Assembly: GCF_003259255.1 (NCBI RefSeq)
Contig: NZ_QGOL01000009.1
Span: 266,848-330,847 of the forward strand
Direction: 5' to 3'
Source: Algoriphagus litoralis
GTDB taxonomy: Bacteria; Bacteroidota; Bacteroidia; Cytophagales; Cyclobacteriaceae
Length of the DNA stretch: 64,000 nucleotides
In this document: piece by piece, positions 34,095-43,065 of the stretch
How the letters are laid out: each line of letters opens with the position of its first letter
Numbering within the stretch: position 1 is the stretch's first letter
The notes under the pieces: model-generated
Seen by the model: only the letters and a program-made list of their open reading frames with translations
Told to the model about the DNA's origin: nothing
Database searches by the model: none
Made by a program: the position numbers and the translations under genes

Positions 34095-35333
34095 ATGAAA
34101 ATCCAAGAATTGTTTTTTACCAATGCATCTGGAGAAAAGCTTTCGGCAAGACTTTACCATCCCTTGGATGAAGTGCCTAGGTTTTTCGCAATTTTTGCAC
34201 ACTGTTTTACCTGTTCCAAAAACTTCAAAGCCGTAACCAACATTTCCGATAGACTCAGTCAACTGGGAGTGGCAGTGATGAGTTTTGATTTTACAGGATT
34301 GGGTAGGTCTGATGGGGATTTTGGTGAATCGGGATTTTCGTCCAATGTTTCTGATTTGATCCTTGCTTCCCAATTCCTTGAGGAAAACTTTGAAGCTCCA
34401 AAGTTGATCATTGGACATTCGCTAGGAGGAGCGGCAGCCATTTTAGCCGCAGCAAAACTCGAAAGTATCCAAGCGGTAGTCACTATAGGTGCTCCTTCCC
34501 AGCCTAATCATGTCAAGCGTCTGTTTGCGAATGATGTGGACAAAATCGAAAAAGAGGGAAGTGCAGAAGTCAATATAGGCGGGAGACCCTTTACCCTGAG
34601 TTATGAGTTTATTCAGGATTTGGAATCCCAAAATCTTCTGGAATTACTCCATGGAATGCGCAAAGCATTTCTGTTTATGCATTCTCCTCAGGATAGCATA
34701 GTGGATATCTCCAATGCGGCTGATTTGTACCAAGCTGCCTTTCATCCCAAAAGTTTTATCAGCTTGGACAAAGCAGACCACCTCCTTGGTGATCCCAATG
34801 AAAGCAGATATGCAGGTGAGGTCATCAGTTCCTGGTCAAAAAAATACCTACCAACCGAAGTATCTGAAAATGATGTACAAGGTCATGAGGTAAAAGTCCG
34901 GCTATCAGGAGATTCTTACACTGCGGAGGTAATGACACCTTTTCATCACCTGATTGCTGACGAACCAGAGTCAGTTGGCGGAAATAACCTTGGACCTACT
35001 CCCTACGACTTACTGCTGGCTTCTTTGGGCACTTGTACTGCAATGACCCTAAAAATGTATGCGAATCGAAAAGGTTGGGCTTTGGAGGAAATCAACGTCT
35101 ACCTCAATCATGAAAAAATCCACCAAAATGACAGTGTTTCAGTTGAAGACTCGAAAAATTCAAAATTGTCCAAATTCACGAGATGGCTGGAGATCAAGGG
35201 AGATGTCACTGATGAAATGAAAGAAAAGCTTCTGGAAATCGCGGATAAATGCCCCGTACATAAAACTTTGCATGAGCAAATTACCGTAGAGACTTTTTTT
35301 AAAACACCTGAATCCACTGGTGGAAAAGAATGA
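34095..35333 (+). CDS. Bifunctional alpha/beta hydrolase-OsmC family protein
   Basis: The 412-residue fusion has an alpha/beta-hydrolase part (residues about 1-255) with nucleophile elbow GHSLGGAAA (Ser109) and a HSPQDSIVDI acid region. From about residue 265 an OsmC domain follows (GGNNLGPTPYDLLLASLGTCTAMTLKMYA and IADKCPVHKTLHEQI), containing the two redox-active Cys of the OsmC/Ohr type. OsmC proteins reduce organic hydroperoxides, using thiols. The hydrolase half may release or process a hydroperoxidised ester for reduction; that is inference. It stands upstream of DUF427, BCCT and ergothioneine genes. Confidence 0.92.
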   Translation: MKIQELFFTNASGEKLSARLYHPLDEVPRFFAIFAHCFTCSKNFKAVTNISDRLSQLGVAVMSFDFTGLGRSDGDFGESGFSSNVSDLILASQFLEENFEAPKLIIGHSLGGAAAILAAAKLESIQAVVTIGAPSQPNHVKRLFANDVDKIEKEGSAEVNIGGRPFTLSYEFIQDLESQNLLELLHGMRKAFLFMHSPQDSIVDISNAADLYQAAFHPKSFISLDKADHLLGDPNESRYAGEVISSWSKKYLPTEVSENDVQGHEVKVRLSGDSYTAEVMTPFHHLIADEPESVGGNNLGPTPYDLLLASLGTCTAMTLKMYANRKGWALEEINVYLNHEKIHQNDSVSVEDSKNSKLSKFTRWLEIKGDVTDEMKEKLLEIADKCPVHKTLHEQITVETFFKTPESTGGKE

Positions 35334-35364
35334 ATTCTGAAGTTTTTGAATTAAGGGAACTTAT

Positions 35365-35382
35365 ACTGTCTGAGACAGTTTT
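35365..35382 (+). terminator. Short hairpin with T-run after the hydrolase-OsmC gene
   Basis: ACTGTC-TGA-GACAGT forms a perfect 6-bp stem with TTTT after it, 31 nt past the stop codon. It may be a weak terminator or, equally, an operator for the DUF427 gene. Confidence 0.4.
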
Positions 35383-35430
35383 AAAGAGTAGTTGTTGAAA
35401 ATTTTAAGCTTAAAATAAATCTGGAACTTT

Positions 35431-35712
35431 ATGAAAGCAATCTGGAATAACCAAGTCATCGCAGAGAGTGATCAAACAATCGTCATCGAAGGAAATCACT
35501 ATTTCCCTCCGGATTCGGTTAAAAAAGAGTTTTTCAAAGCTTCAGATACCCACACAGTCTGTCCATGGAAGGGGACAGCGTCCTATTTTTCTGTAGAAGT
35601 TGATGGATCAACCAATAAAGACGCTGCCTGGTACTATCCCGAAACAAAGCCTATGGCTTCAGGAATCAAGGGGTATGTTGCATTTTGGAAAGGTGTCAAA
35701 GTCGAAAAATAA
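35431..35712 (+). CDS. DUF427 protein
   Basis: The 93-residue protein contains the DUF427 signature: MKAIWNNQVIAESDQTIVIEGNHYFPPDSVKKEFF, SDTHTVCPWKGTASYFSVEVDG and AAWYYPETKPMASGIKGYVAFWKGVKVE. The CPWKGTASYF phrase is diagnostic. Its biochemical role is unknown. It lies 24 nt before the BCCT transporter gene and is likely co-transcribed with it. Confidence 0.92.
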   Translation: MKAIWNNQVIAESDQTIVIEGNHYFPPDSVKKEFFKASDTHTVCPWKGTASYFSVEVDGSTNKDAAWYYPETKPMASGIKGYVAFWKGVKVEK

Positions 35713-35736
35713 GACTTTTCCAAAACGGTAATTGAA

Positions 35737-37233
35737 TTGAATCCAATCACAGCCAAATCCAATCCATCCATTTTACTCCGGCTGACTGCTGTAGTATTGT
35801 CGACTTTCCTGATTTGCGTTTTATTTTTCAATGATTATTTGATTGATAACCTGAATGATGGGACTGATTTTGTCCTGTCTCTTTTTGGAGGATACTATCT
35901 TTTTTTGGGCCTCAGTTGTGTATTCTTGATGCTGTCAGTAGCACTTCTTCCACTGGGGAAAATCAAGCTTGGAAAAGGAAAACCAGAGTTTGGGTGGCTT
36001 TCTTGGATCGCAATGTTGTACTCCACGGGGATGGGCGGAGGACTGATTTTGCGGGCTGTTCAAGAGCCCGTCTATTATTTTCAGAATCCTCCCAGAGTGA
36101 GCGACTTGGATCCTATCAACTTCTCGCTGCAATACACTTTTTTCCACTGGGGTTTTACTCCATGGGCTTTTTATGGGTTGATGGCACTGATCGTGGCCTA
36201 CAATCTTTACATCAAAAAAGGGACTGCCTTGAGTTCTTCTGCACTGTTAGGCAAATGGAATTATCCGTGGCTAGCAGGATTTTTGGACCTGTTGACTGTA
36301 ATCTGCACCTTATTTGGCGTGGTAGCAGGAGTAGGGCTGGGAAGTAGACAACTGATGGAAGCAGTAGCCTATTGGACTGGATCCAGCTTTTCTCAAAATG
36401 CCGTCATTCTACCCATTTTTTTGGTGTCTGCGATAGCGATGGTCTCTGCATATTTTGGAGTCAGAAAGGGAATCCGGCTACTTTCCAATTTGAATATTCT
36501 GGGAGCAACACTTCTTTTGCTCTTTGCGTGGATAATGGGCAATACTTGGGGGTCTGTCACTCATTTTTTCGCAGCAATTAAAATGTACCTTATTGATTTC
36601 GTCACGATGAGCCTCAATTATGGAGAATCCAAAGTCACTCCGGATTTTTTAAAGGACTGGACCTATTTCTACTGGGCATTTTGGCTATCCTGGGCACCAT
36701 TCACGGGAGTTTTTATCGCAAGAATTTCCAAAGGCAGATCTATCCGGGAACTTGTTTTTGCCACACTATTTATTCCTGCACTGGGTACATTTATTTGGTT
36801 TTCGGTCTTTGGTCTGAATGGTATTGAACTGATCCAATCTGGCCAGATCGCTCCTGAGTCCTTTTCTTCGATCTATAGTTCTTTATTCAACTATTTCTCA
36901 AATTTCCCTTTTTCTTTGCTAAGCAACTTACTTGTCTCTTTGCTAATCGCAACGTTTCTGATCACCTCGATCGATTCGGCAATTTTTGTGTTGAGTATAT
37001 TTTCTGATGAGGGAAAAGAAGAACCAAAAAAGAGAATCCGTTTTTTTTGGGGAATTAGTATTTTCCTATTCACTGGGATTCTGGTTTGGTTAGGTAAAGA
37101 TGAGCTTTTACAAGCCGTAAGTAATTTATTGATTCTGTGCGCCTTGCCGTTCAGCTTTGTTTTTCTATTTCTGATCTTTCAATTTTTCCGAAGGATAGTT
37201 AACCTACATGTAAATGAAATCAAACAGGACTAG
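35737..37233 (+). CDS. BCCT-family transporter
   Basis: The 498-residue membrane protein has about 12 hydrophobic helices and the BCCT signature FYWAFWLSWAPFTGVFIARISKGRSIRE near residue 310, preceded by MGGGLILRAVQEPVYYF and GTLFGVVAGVGLGSRQL-like elements. BCCT proteins carry trimethylammonium compounds such as betaine, choline and carnitine, usually with Na+ or H+. The start is a TTG at 35737; no ATG precedes the first helix. It lies directly upstream of egtB-egtD, whose products make the trimethylated histidines hercynine and ergothioneine; a betaine-like substrate of that pathway is plausible. Confidence 0.9.
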   Translation: MNPITAKSNPSILLRLTAVVLSTFLICVLFFNDYLIDNLNDGTDFVLSLFGGYYLFLGLSCVFLMLSVALLPLGKIKLGKGKPEFGWLSWIAMLYSTGMGGGLILRAVQEPVYYFQNPPRVSDLDPINFSLQYTFFHWGFTPWAFYGLMALIVAYNLYIKKGTALSSSALLGKWNYPWLAGFLDLLTVICTLFGVVAGVGLGSRQLMEAVAYWTGSSFSQNAVILPIFLVSAIAMVSAYFGVRKGIRLLSNLNILGATLLLLFAWIMGNTWGSVTHFFAAIKMYLIDFVTMSLNYGESKVTPDFLKDWTYFYWAFWLSWAPFTGVFIARISKGRSIRELVFATLFIPALGTFIWFSVFGLNGIELIQSGQIAPESFSSIYSSLFNYFSNFPFSLLSNLLVSLLIATFLITSIDSAIFVLSIFSDEGKEEPKKRIRFFWGISIFLFTGILVWLGKDELLQAVSNLLILCALPFSFVFLFLIFQFFRRIVNLHVNEIKQD

Positions 37234-37415
37234 AATGACACTCACTGAAAGGGCTATCGGCGATGCAGGATTTTCTCGAAGAACTATGGGCTCATACAAT
37301 CCGGCAAAAAAAATCTAAATAAAACTCCTGAAATGCCCTTAAGAATAAGTCTTCACAAAGGAGTAAAGTTATTCAAGGCATACCAAGTGGACTTTGTAAT
37401 GCAAATGATAATCCT

Positions 37416-38573
37416 ATGAAAAATAAAGAATTAATTAAAACAGATTTTCTTACGACCCGAAGCCTCACGGAATCCATCTGTGCCCCTTTGGAAGTGGAAG
37501 ATTATGTTCCACAACCCATTATTGATGTTTCTCCACCCAAATGGCATTTAGGTCACACCACCTGGTTTTTTGAGCAATTCGTTTTGATTCCTTTTGCAAC
37601 CAATTACCAGCTGTTCCATGAAGATTTTGCTTTTCTTTTCAATAGCTATTACAACCATGCGGGAGAGCGAGTCCTCAGACCCAATCGGGGATTGATGAGT
37701 AGACCTCCTGTACGAGAAGTTATGCAGTATCGATCTTATGTGACTGAAAAACTTATTGAAATGATCACAAAGCAAGATCCCGCTGAAGAAATCCTCGAAC
37801 GAATCATTCTGGGAATCAATCACGAGCAGCAGCACCAAGAGCTTTTGGTCTATGATCTAAAATATATCTTAGGCAATCAGCCTACATTTCCTGTTTACGG
37901 GGATAAATTTCAAACCAAACCAATCGCAAAAAGCGATTTCCGGAAGTTTACTGAGGGAATTTATGAGATAGGTTTCGCAGGAGAAGGCTTTTTCTTTGAC
38001 AATGAGTTGGGAAGACATCGGGTGTTTCTGGAAGCTTTTGAAATGGCAGTGCAATTGGTGACGAATGGAGAGTATATGGAATTTATCGAAGCTGGTGGCT
38101 ATCAGAATTTTGATTATTGGCTGGATGAGGGTTTGAGTTTCATAAAAAAAGAGGGAATCACTGCACCACTTTACTGGTACCGAAAAGGTGGAGAATGGTG
38201 GAATTATACGCTCAATGGATTCCAAAAAGTAGATCCATCGCTTCCAGTACAGCATGTAAGCTTTTATGAAGCCAGTGCATTTGCATCGTGGAAAGGATGC
38301 AGATTGCCCACTGAATTTGAATGGGAGGTAGCTGCCGACCAGTTGAACTGGGGCCAATTATGGGAATGGACCAACAGCGCCTATTTACCCTATCCAGGAT
38401 TCAGCAAAGTCCCAGGCGCATTGGGCGAGTACAACGGAAAGTTCATGGTAAGTCAGCACGTGCTTCGAGGCGCATCTGTAGCCACTCCTTCCGGACATTC
38501 CCGGCCAACTTATCGAAACTTTTTTCATCCGTCTTCACGTTGGGTTTTTTCCGGAATTCGACTGGCTAACTAA
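37416..38573 (+). CDS. egtB: Ergothioneine biosynthesis protein EgtB (hercynine oxygenase)
   Basis: The 385-residue protein has a DinB-like N-terminal domain with iron ligands in PKWHLGHTTWFFE (His47 or neighbouring His44) and NHEQQHQELL (His136 and His140), followed by a formylglycine-generating-enzyme-like domain (VQHVSFYEASAFASWKGCRLPTEFEWEVAA, and VLRGASVATPSGHSRPTYRNFFHPSSRWVFSGIRLA). EgtB joins hercynine to cysteine or gamma-glutamylcysteine with O2 to a sulfoxide. The thiol donor is not clear from the sequence. It lies 6 nt upstream of egtD, and the pair can make ergothioneine from histidine with a C-S lyase, which is not obvious in this window. Confidence 0.9.
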   Translation: MKNKELIKTDFLTTRSLTESICAPLEVEDYVPQPIIDVSPPKWHLGHTTWFFEQFVLIPFATNYQLFHEDFAFLFNSYYNHAGERVLRPNRGLMSRPPVREVMQYRSYVTEKLIEMITKQDPAEEILERIILGINHEQQHQELLVYDLKYILGNQPTFPVYGDKFQTKPIAKSDFRKFTEGIYEIGFAGEGFFFDNELGRHRVFLEAFEMAVQLVTNGEYMEFIEAGGYQNFDYWLDEGLSFIKKEGITAPLYWYRKGGEWWNYTLNGFQKVDPSLPVQHVSFYEASAFASWKGCRLPTEFEWEVAADQLNWGQLWEWTNSAYLPYPGFSKVPGALGEYNGKFMVSQHVLRGASVATPSGHSRPTYRNFFHPSSRWVFSGIRLAN

Positions 38574-38579
38574 AAACTA

Positions 38580-39506
38580 ATGGAAATTTTCAAAAAAGAA
38601 GTTTTAGCAGGATTACAGAAATCTCACAAAACCCTGTCATCCAAGTATTTTTATGATGATGAAGGTTCTAGGATATTTCAAGAAATCATGGATATGCCTG
38701 AATATTACCTTCCAGCTGCAGAGATGGAGATCATCGAGAGACATTCCCAAGTCATTGCACAAAAGATAGCGGGAGAGGAGCTGGACATCGTAGAGCTTGG
38801 TGCAGGTGATGGGCGAAAGATTTCCCATTTCCTAAAAGTCCTACATCCCTTCGTAGATCATCTCACCTATTTTCCATTGGATATTTCACAAGGCATTCTG
38901 GAAGAAAATACCAAGTTGATGGCAAAGGAAGTCCGAGGAATTAAGATTGAAGCGATGTGGGGGGACTTTTTTATTTCTTTACCCAAAATAAGAGATCGAA
39001 AAACCCGACGCGTCCTCATTTTTGCAGGAAGCAACATTGGAAATTTTAAAAGGAAAGAAGCTGAGGAATTTTTGCAGTTCATTGATCAGGAATTGAAAAC
39101 TGGTGACAACTTTATCCTTGGCGTAGATTTAAAAAAGAATCCGAGAAAAATCCTTGCGGCATATGATGACCCACATGGGATTACCAAACGATTCAATTTG
39201 AACCTTCTCAATCGCATCAACAAGGAGTTGGGAGGGGATTTTGAATTAGAGTCATTTGACCATTATGGCACATACCATCCGATTACAGGAGCCGCGGAGA
39301 GTTTTCTGGTGAGCTTGAAAGACCAAAAAGTGAGGATAGGAGATGAGGTGATTCTTTTCCAAAAAGATGAGGTAATCCAAACTGAAATCTCGCAAAAGTT
39401 TGATTTACCACTTTTGATGGAACTTTCTAAAAATGTGGAATTCAGGATTGATTCCATATTTTCCGACAGCTCTTCACTTTTTTCTTGGGTGCTGTTTAGG
39501 AAGTAA
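38580..39506 (+). CDS. egtD: L-histidine N-alpha-methyltransferase EgtD
   Basis: The 308-residue methyltransferase shows the EgtD pattern: HKTLSSKYFYDDEGSRIFQEIMDMPEYYLPAAEMEII, the SAM-binding VELGAGDGRKISHFL near residue 71, LIFAGSNIGNFKRKEAEEFL and LGVDLKKNPRKILAAYDDPHGITKRFNLNLLNRINKELGGDFEL. It adds three methyl groups to histidine to give hercynine. Co-transcribed with egtB, 6 nt apart. Together with the hydrolase-OsmC and DUF427 genes it suggests a thiol/redox defence neighbourhood. Confidence 0.93.
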   Translation: MEIFKKEVLAGLQKSHKTLSSKYFYDDEGSRIFQEIMDMPEYYLPAAEMEIIERHSQVIAQKIAGEELDIVELGAGDGRKISHFLKVLHPFVDHLTYFPLDISQGILEENTKLMAKEVRGIKIEAMWGDFFISLPKIRDRKTRRVLIFAGSNIGNFKRKEAEEFLQFIDQELKTGDNFILGVDLKKNPRKILAAYDDPHGITKRFNLNLLNRINKELGGDFELESFDHYGTYHPITGAAESFLVSLKDQKVRIGDEVILFQKDEVIQTEISQKFDLPLLMELSKNVEFRIDSIFSDSSSLFSWVLFRK

Positions 39507-39789
39507 ACTGGCCGAAAATGATGAAGGGGAAAGATAAACTTACTTCCCGATACAGAAAATGCAACTAGTTGTAAATAAGATAAATGGAAAAAATCGGTAC
39601 AAAAACGGTACATATTGAAGATGGACTTTTTTTTCGCGGTTCAAAATCGATTTTTTATCGAGCTGAATAAGGCTTAAGATGATGAACATTTGTTTCAAAA
39701 AATCAAAAGCTATTCAGATCATTTTTGCAGCCTGAATTGGAAAGCCTCTTTTGAATTCATAAAATTAAAATTAGGTATTGGAGAAATTA

Positions 39790-41289
39790 CTATTCAATCG
39801 GTTTAATAGTTGGATCAAATTTACCTCTCCAAGCCTGAGTTTTTATACGTTCATTGGGATGAGGAGCTATTGGCAAAAAGTGAGCCTTTTCAAGTGTACT
39901 TCTCATTTTGGAAACTTGATCTAGAGTGAAACTATTTCCAACGGTTGGGTAATAATCCATGATATTAGTAGCAAAAAAGAATTCTCCCTCGCAGTTTGTC
40001 TTCAATTGTAGAAAGGTCTTTTTTAAGTCATCATTGTATGATTCAGTATCCTGAAAGCCATCTCCATCGATACATTGGTTACCATTTGAAAATGTATGCG
40101 GTAGGCCTAAAAAGTGTCCCAATTCATGTAGCATGAGGAAGTTCTGAAATCCCTTGTTGATAACAAATCCGTAAAATCTTGAAAGTGGCATATTTGAACC
40201 GGATCCAGGTGGATAAGATGAAAACCCATCTCGACCATCAATATTCATTACAAATACATTCACATATTCATTTGGATTCCACATTTGATCGAAAACATAT
40301 TTTCTAGTGATTTCTTCTCCAATGGGATAAGATAGTTTCTCTGAGAAAATCCGATTAATTCCAGGTTCTTCGAGCGGCTTCTCATCCTGTCCGTTTGGGG
40401 CGAGGTAAAATTCAATATTGGGATCTACTTGATTATGTCCCTTTCGAAATTCTGATTCTGACTTTCCTAAAAGCCAGTCATTAGTTTCCTTCAAAAGTTG
40501 GACAAAGTTCTCCTGCCCCGGATTTTCCCTTGTTCCTTTTTCTTGCCCGGAGTGGACCACATGAAACACGATTGGCAAGGAATATTTTTTAGGAAAATTT
40601 GGTAATTCTCTGGAAATCAGTATTTCAATCTCACTCTTTTTTCCACCTACTTCTACCCAAAATGGAATTTCTCCAGATCTAAAAATAGGCACACGATGCA
40701 GCTTTTCTAATTGAACACCGTCAAAATAAAATTTATAAGGAGGTTTATTTGATTCTTCAAACTCTTTTCCCCTGTAGTCATAGATACTGGCTTTAAAATC
40801 CACGAACGATCTACCACTTATTGCATAGGGGGCTTTGGTAGAATCTCCCATCGAAGCCTTAAACCTTGAAACATAGGTCTTGGGATCTACATCAATCACT
40901 CTAATCTTTACAGGTTTGGATGTGAGCTTGCCAATTTTTGCAAAAATCTCAAATTCACGCTCTTTATCGGTGGGTATCCGAGGTGGATTTGAGCTTCGTT
41001 TTCCGTCAATATAAAATTGAATGGAAGGAATGCTGGGTAAAATGACTTCTTCACCAAAGGCAGCTGTAAATTTTGGAGAAAGATTGAGTTCTTGATCTCC
41101 GGGCCAGATTGTAAATACTGAATCAAACGGAATGAGTTCAAAACTTGCCACCTTGTTAAACCCTTCCGGAAGCGGTTCTTCCTTCTCTTTACATGCGGAT
41201 AAGTTGATAATACAAGCCGCAAAAACAATCCCAATTCCCTTGGTTAATTGATTTTTTAATGAGTTTCTTGATTGAAAAAAGTGGTTCAT
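39790..41289 (-). CDS. Metzincin-type zinc protease lipoprotein
   Basis: The 499-residue protein starts with a lipoprotein signal ending IINLSACKE. A C-terminal catalytic domain (from about residue 240, LPIVFHVVHSG) carries the zinc motif HELGHFLGLPH (HExxHxxGxxH) and a Met-turn TNIMDYYPTVG, like M43/pappalysin-type metzincins. The N-terminal half has repeated beta domains (for example FELIPFDSVFTIWPGDQELNLSPKFTAAFGEEVILPSI and VKIRVIDVDPKTYVSRFKASMGDSTKAPYAI) that look like prodomain or binding modules. It probably degrades proteins at the cell surface or in the periplasm. Isolated gene. Confidence 0.88.
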   Translation of the reverse strand: MNHFFQSRNSLKNQLTKGIGIVFAACIINLSACKEKEEPLPEGFNKVASFELIPFDSVFTIWPGDQELNLSPKFTAAFGEEVILPSIPSIQFYIDGKRSSNPPRIPTDKEREFEIFAKIGKLTSKPVKIRVIDVDPKTYVSRFKASMGDSTKAPYAISGRSFVDFKASIYDYRGKEFEESNKPPYKFYFDGVQLEKLHRVPIFRSGEIPFWVEVGGKKSEIEILISRELPNFPKKYSLPIVFHVVHSGQEKGTRENPGQENFVQLLKETNDWLLGKSESEFRKGHNQVDPNIEFYLAPNGQDEKPLEEPGINRIFSEKLSYPIGEEITRKYVFDQMWNPNEYVNVFVMNIDGRDGFSSYPPGSGSNMPLSRFYGFVINKGFQNFLMLHELGHFLGLPHTFSNGNQCIDGDGFQDTESYNDDLKKTFLQLKTNCEGEFFFATNIMDYYPTVGNSFTLDQVSKMRSTLEKAHFLPIAPHPNERIKTQAWRGKFDPTIKPIE

Positions 41290-41622
41290 AATATTAAAGA
41301 AAATAATTTACTTTCCTGACGTGGAAAAATGGAGATATGCTACTGTATCCTTTGAAAAAATCCAAATTTATTTCTATTAGGTACAATATATTTTAACGGA
41401 AGAATACCTTTAATGCAGTGCTATAAATTCTGCCAAGGCAGGCAATTACTCAGGACTAAAAAGCCTGATTTTCGTGGATTTTTGATCTTTACAGTGTCTT
41501 AGTCAATTGAAAATTAGTAAAGTTATAGAGGTGAAATTTAAAGCTCGCACGCCATTCACCTAAACTTTAGAGATCTGGAGAAAATAATACCCCTGGATGA
41601 GGTTTCTAAAAGAGCAGCGAAA
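41290..41622. other. Intergenic region
   Basis: 333 nt between the protease gene start and the end of the HTH remnant. I see no gene. A short dyad TGCC..GGCA (CTGCCAAGGCAGG near 41430) is present. The promoter of the protease gene should be here. Confidence 0.4.
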
Positions 41623-41817
41623 TCAGAACAATTTTTGACTATACCTATCCTGATCTTTTGCATTAGTAGGTGCCAATACATGACCAAACATGCTCAATAC
41701 ATGATTTACCTTGGATAGGCTTAGGTTTTCCTTGCCTTGTTCGATTTTCCGAATTACGGTGAGTGCAACGCCAGCTTTGTCTGCAAATTCTTCCTGAGTT
41801 AGGGATAGAAGGTCATT
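41623..41817 (-). pseudogene. Remnant of an XRE/HipB-like HTH regulator
   Basis: The minus strand reads NDLLSLTQEEFADKAGVALTVIRKIEQGKENLSLSKVNHVLSMFGHVL... and ends in a TGA at 41623, about 65 codons. The helix-turn-helix core (LTQEEFADKAGVALTVIRKIEQG) is typical of antitoxin-type regulators. The codon before it is an in-frame TAG and no start codon lies in frame. An ATG at 41828 would enter this frame (MSYRNDLLS...) if one nucleotide were inserted. It is therefore N-terminally broken. It lies divergent to the Fic gene, the position of a partner antitoxin or regulator. Confidence 0.75.
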
Positions 41818-41852
41818 CTATAACTCATTTATTTCGTATTATTGAGCTATAG
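41818..41852. promoter_or_regulatory. Inverted repeat between HTH remnant and Fic gene
   Basis: CTATAACTCA (41818-41827) and TGAGCTATAG (41843-41852) form a 10-bp dyad with one mismatch and a 15-nt AT-rich spacer. It lies 18 nt upstream of the Fic start and overlaps the broken start of the HTH gene, as expected for an autoregulatory operator. Confidence 0.6.
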
Positions 41853-41870
41853 AAATAATTTCAATAGCTC

Positions 41871-42977
41871 ATGCAATGGATTTGGGAGAGAGCGGATTGG
41901 CCAAACTTCACATTTGACCCAGCGACATTTGTTCAATTAGAACGCGAATTTCATCGGAATACGGGTTTGATTTTAGGTTCGCTAAGTTTGGTGTCGTCTG
42001 AGGATGCGGATGATCTAAAGGTAAGTCTTTTGAGCAGCGAAGCGTTGGATACCTCGAAAATTGAAGGGGAGATATTAGACAGAGATTCTGTTCAATCATC
42101 TATTCGTGGTCAGCTGGGATTGCTGACTGATGGAAGAAGGCCTGGTCCCAAAGAAACGGGTGTTTCCCGAATGATGGTGGATCTCTACAAGAGTTACCAT
42201 GAGCCTCTTGACCTAGAGCGCCTATTCTCCTGGAATCAAATGATGATGAACGGAAGGATTGATTTGGAAATTGTCGGAGGTTATCGAGTTCATGTAGATC
42301 CGATGCAGATTGTATCGGGGAGGTTAGATTCGCCTCAAGTTTTCTATGAGGCTCCGCCTTCTCATAGGGTGCCAAAAGAGATGGAAAATTATCTTCTTTG
42401 GTTCAATCGAGCTTTTAGCGAAGGAATGCCCACATTGGTTCATGCTGGCTTGGCGCACCTTTATTTTGAATTAATTCCCCCTTTTGAAGACGGAAATGGT
42501 CGAATTGGGCGAGCCATTGCAGAAAAAGCCTTGGCGATGGGAGCAAAGCATCCCTTGATTACTTCACTTTCCAGTACAATAGAGCAAAATAAAAAGGCGT
42601 ACTATCAGGCTTTAAAGCGTGCAAATAGCTCGTTGGAGGTGACAGATTGGTTGGTTTATTTTTCTGAAGAGGTGTTGAAAGCCCAAATCAATGAGCAGAA
42701 ATTGATTCTATTTATAGTGGAAAAGGCTCGCTACTTTGAAGAATTCCGGACTAAGCTGAATGAGCGTCAGTCCAAAGTCGCGCTGCGGTTGTTCCGTGAA
42801 GGACCAGAAGGTTTCAAAGGTGGACTGAGTGCTGAGAATTACATTCGTATCAGTAAAACTTCTCCCGCTACTGCTACCAGAGATCTAGCGGAAATGGTAG
42901 CCCTTGGAGCTCTAAAAAAGACTGGTAAACTTAGGCATACGCGATACTTTTTACCGATGGTGGAAATCTCGCACTGA
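41871..42977 (+). CDS. Fic family protein with H-to-P change in the catalytic motif
   Basis: The 368-residue protein has an N-terminal DUF4172 region (MQWIWERADWPNFTFDPATF), an inhibitory-helix motif TSKIEGE at residues 61-67 (fits [ST]xxxE[GN]) and a Fic core LAHLYFELIPPFEDGNGRIGRAIAEKAL. The canonical HPFxDGNGRxxR reads PPFEDGNGRIGR here: residue 203 is Pro (codon CCC) where the catalytic His belongs. A C-terminal winged-helix-like region follows (LSAENYIRISKTSPATATRDLAEM..LGALKKTG). Fic enzymes transfer AMP to target hydroxyls; the missing His predicts loss of this activity. Its divergent HTH partner is broken. Confidence 0.88.
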   Translation: MQWIWERADWPNFTFDPATFVQLEREFHRNTGLILGSLSLVSSEDADDLKVSLLSSEALDTSKIEGEILDRDSVQSSIRGQLGLLTDGRRPGPKETGVSRMMVDLYKSYHEPLDLERLFSWNQMMMNGRIDLEIVGGYRVHVDPMQIVSGRLDSPQVFYEAPPSHRVPKEMENYLLWFNRAFSEGMPTLVHAGLAHLYFELIPPFEDGNGRIGRAIAEKALAMGAKHPLITSLSSTIEQNKKAYYQALKRANSSLEVTDWLVYFSEEVLKAQINEQKLILFIVEKARYFEEFRTKLNERQSKVALRLFREGPEGFKGGLSAENYIRISKTSPATATRDLAEMVALGALKKTGKLRHTRYFLPMVEISH

Positions 42978-43065
42978 GATTTTTTCATTCAGGTCAATCA
43001 TTCCTTGACCTTATTGCTCAACTGTTAAGGTTTCTTTGACACCTACCGCTTAATTCAGTTTACCT

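Noticed and set aside
39507..39789. Possible RNA gene in the gap after egtD
   Set aside because: No tRNA-like fold, terminator or conserved motif was visible; only AT-rich sequence with near-repeats of CGGTACA.
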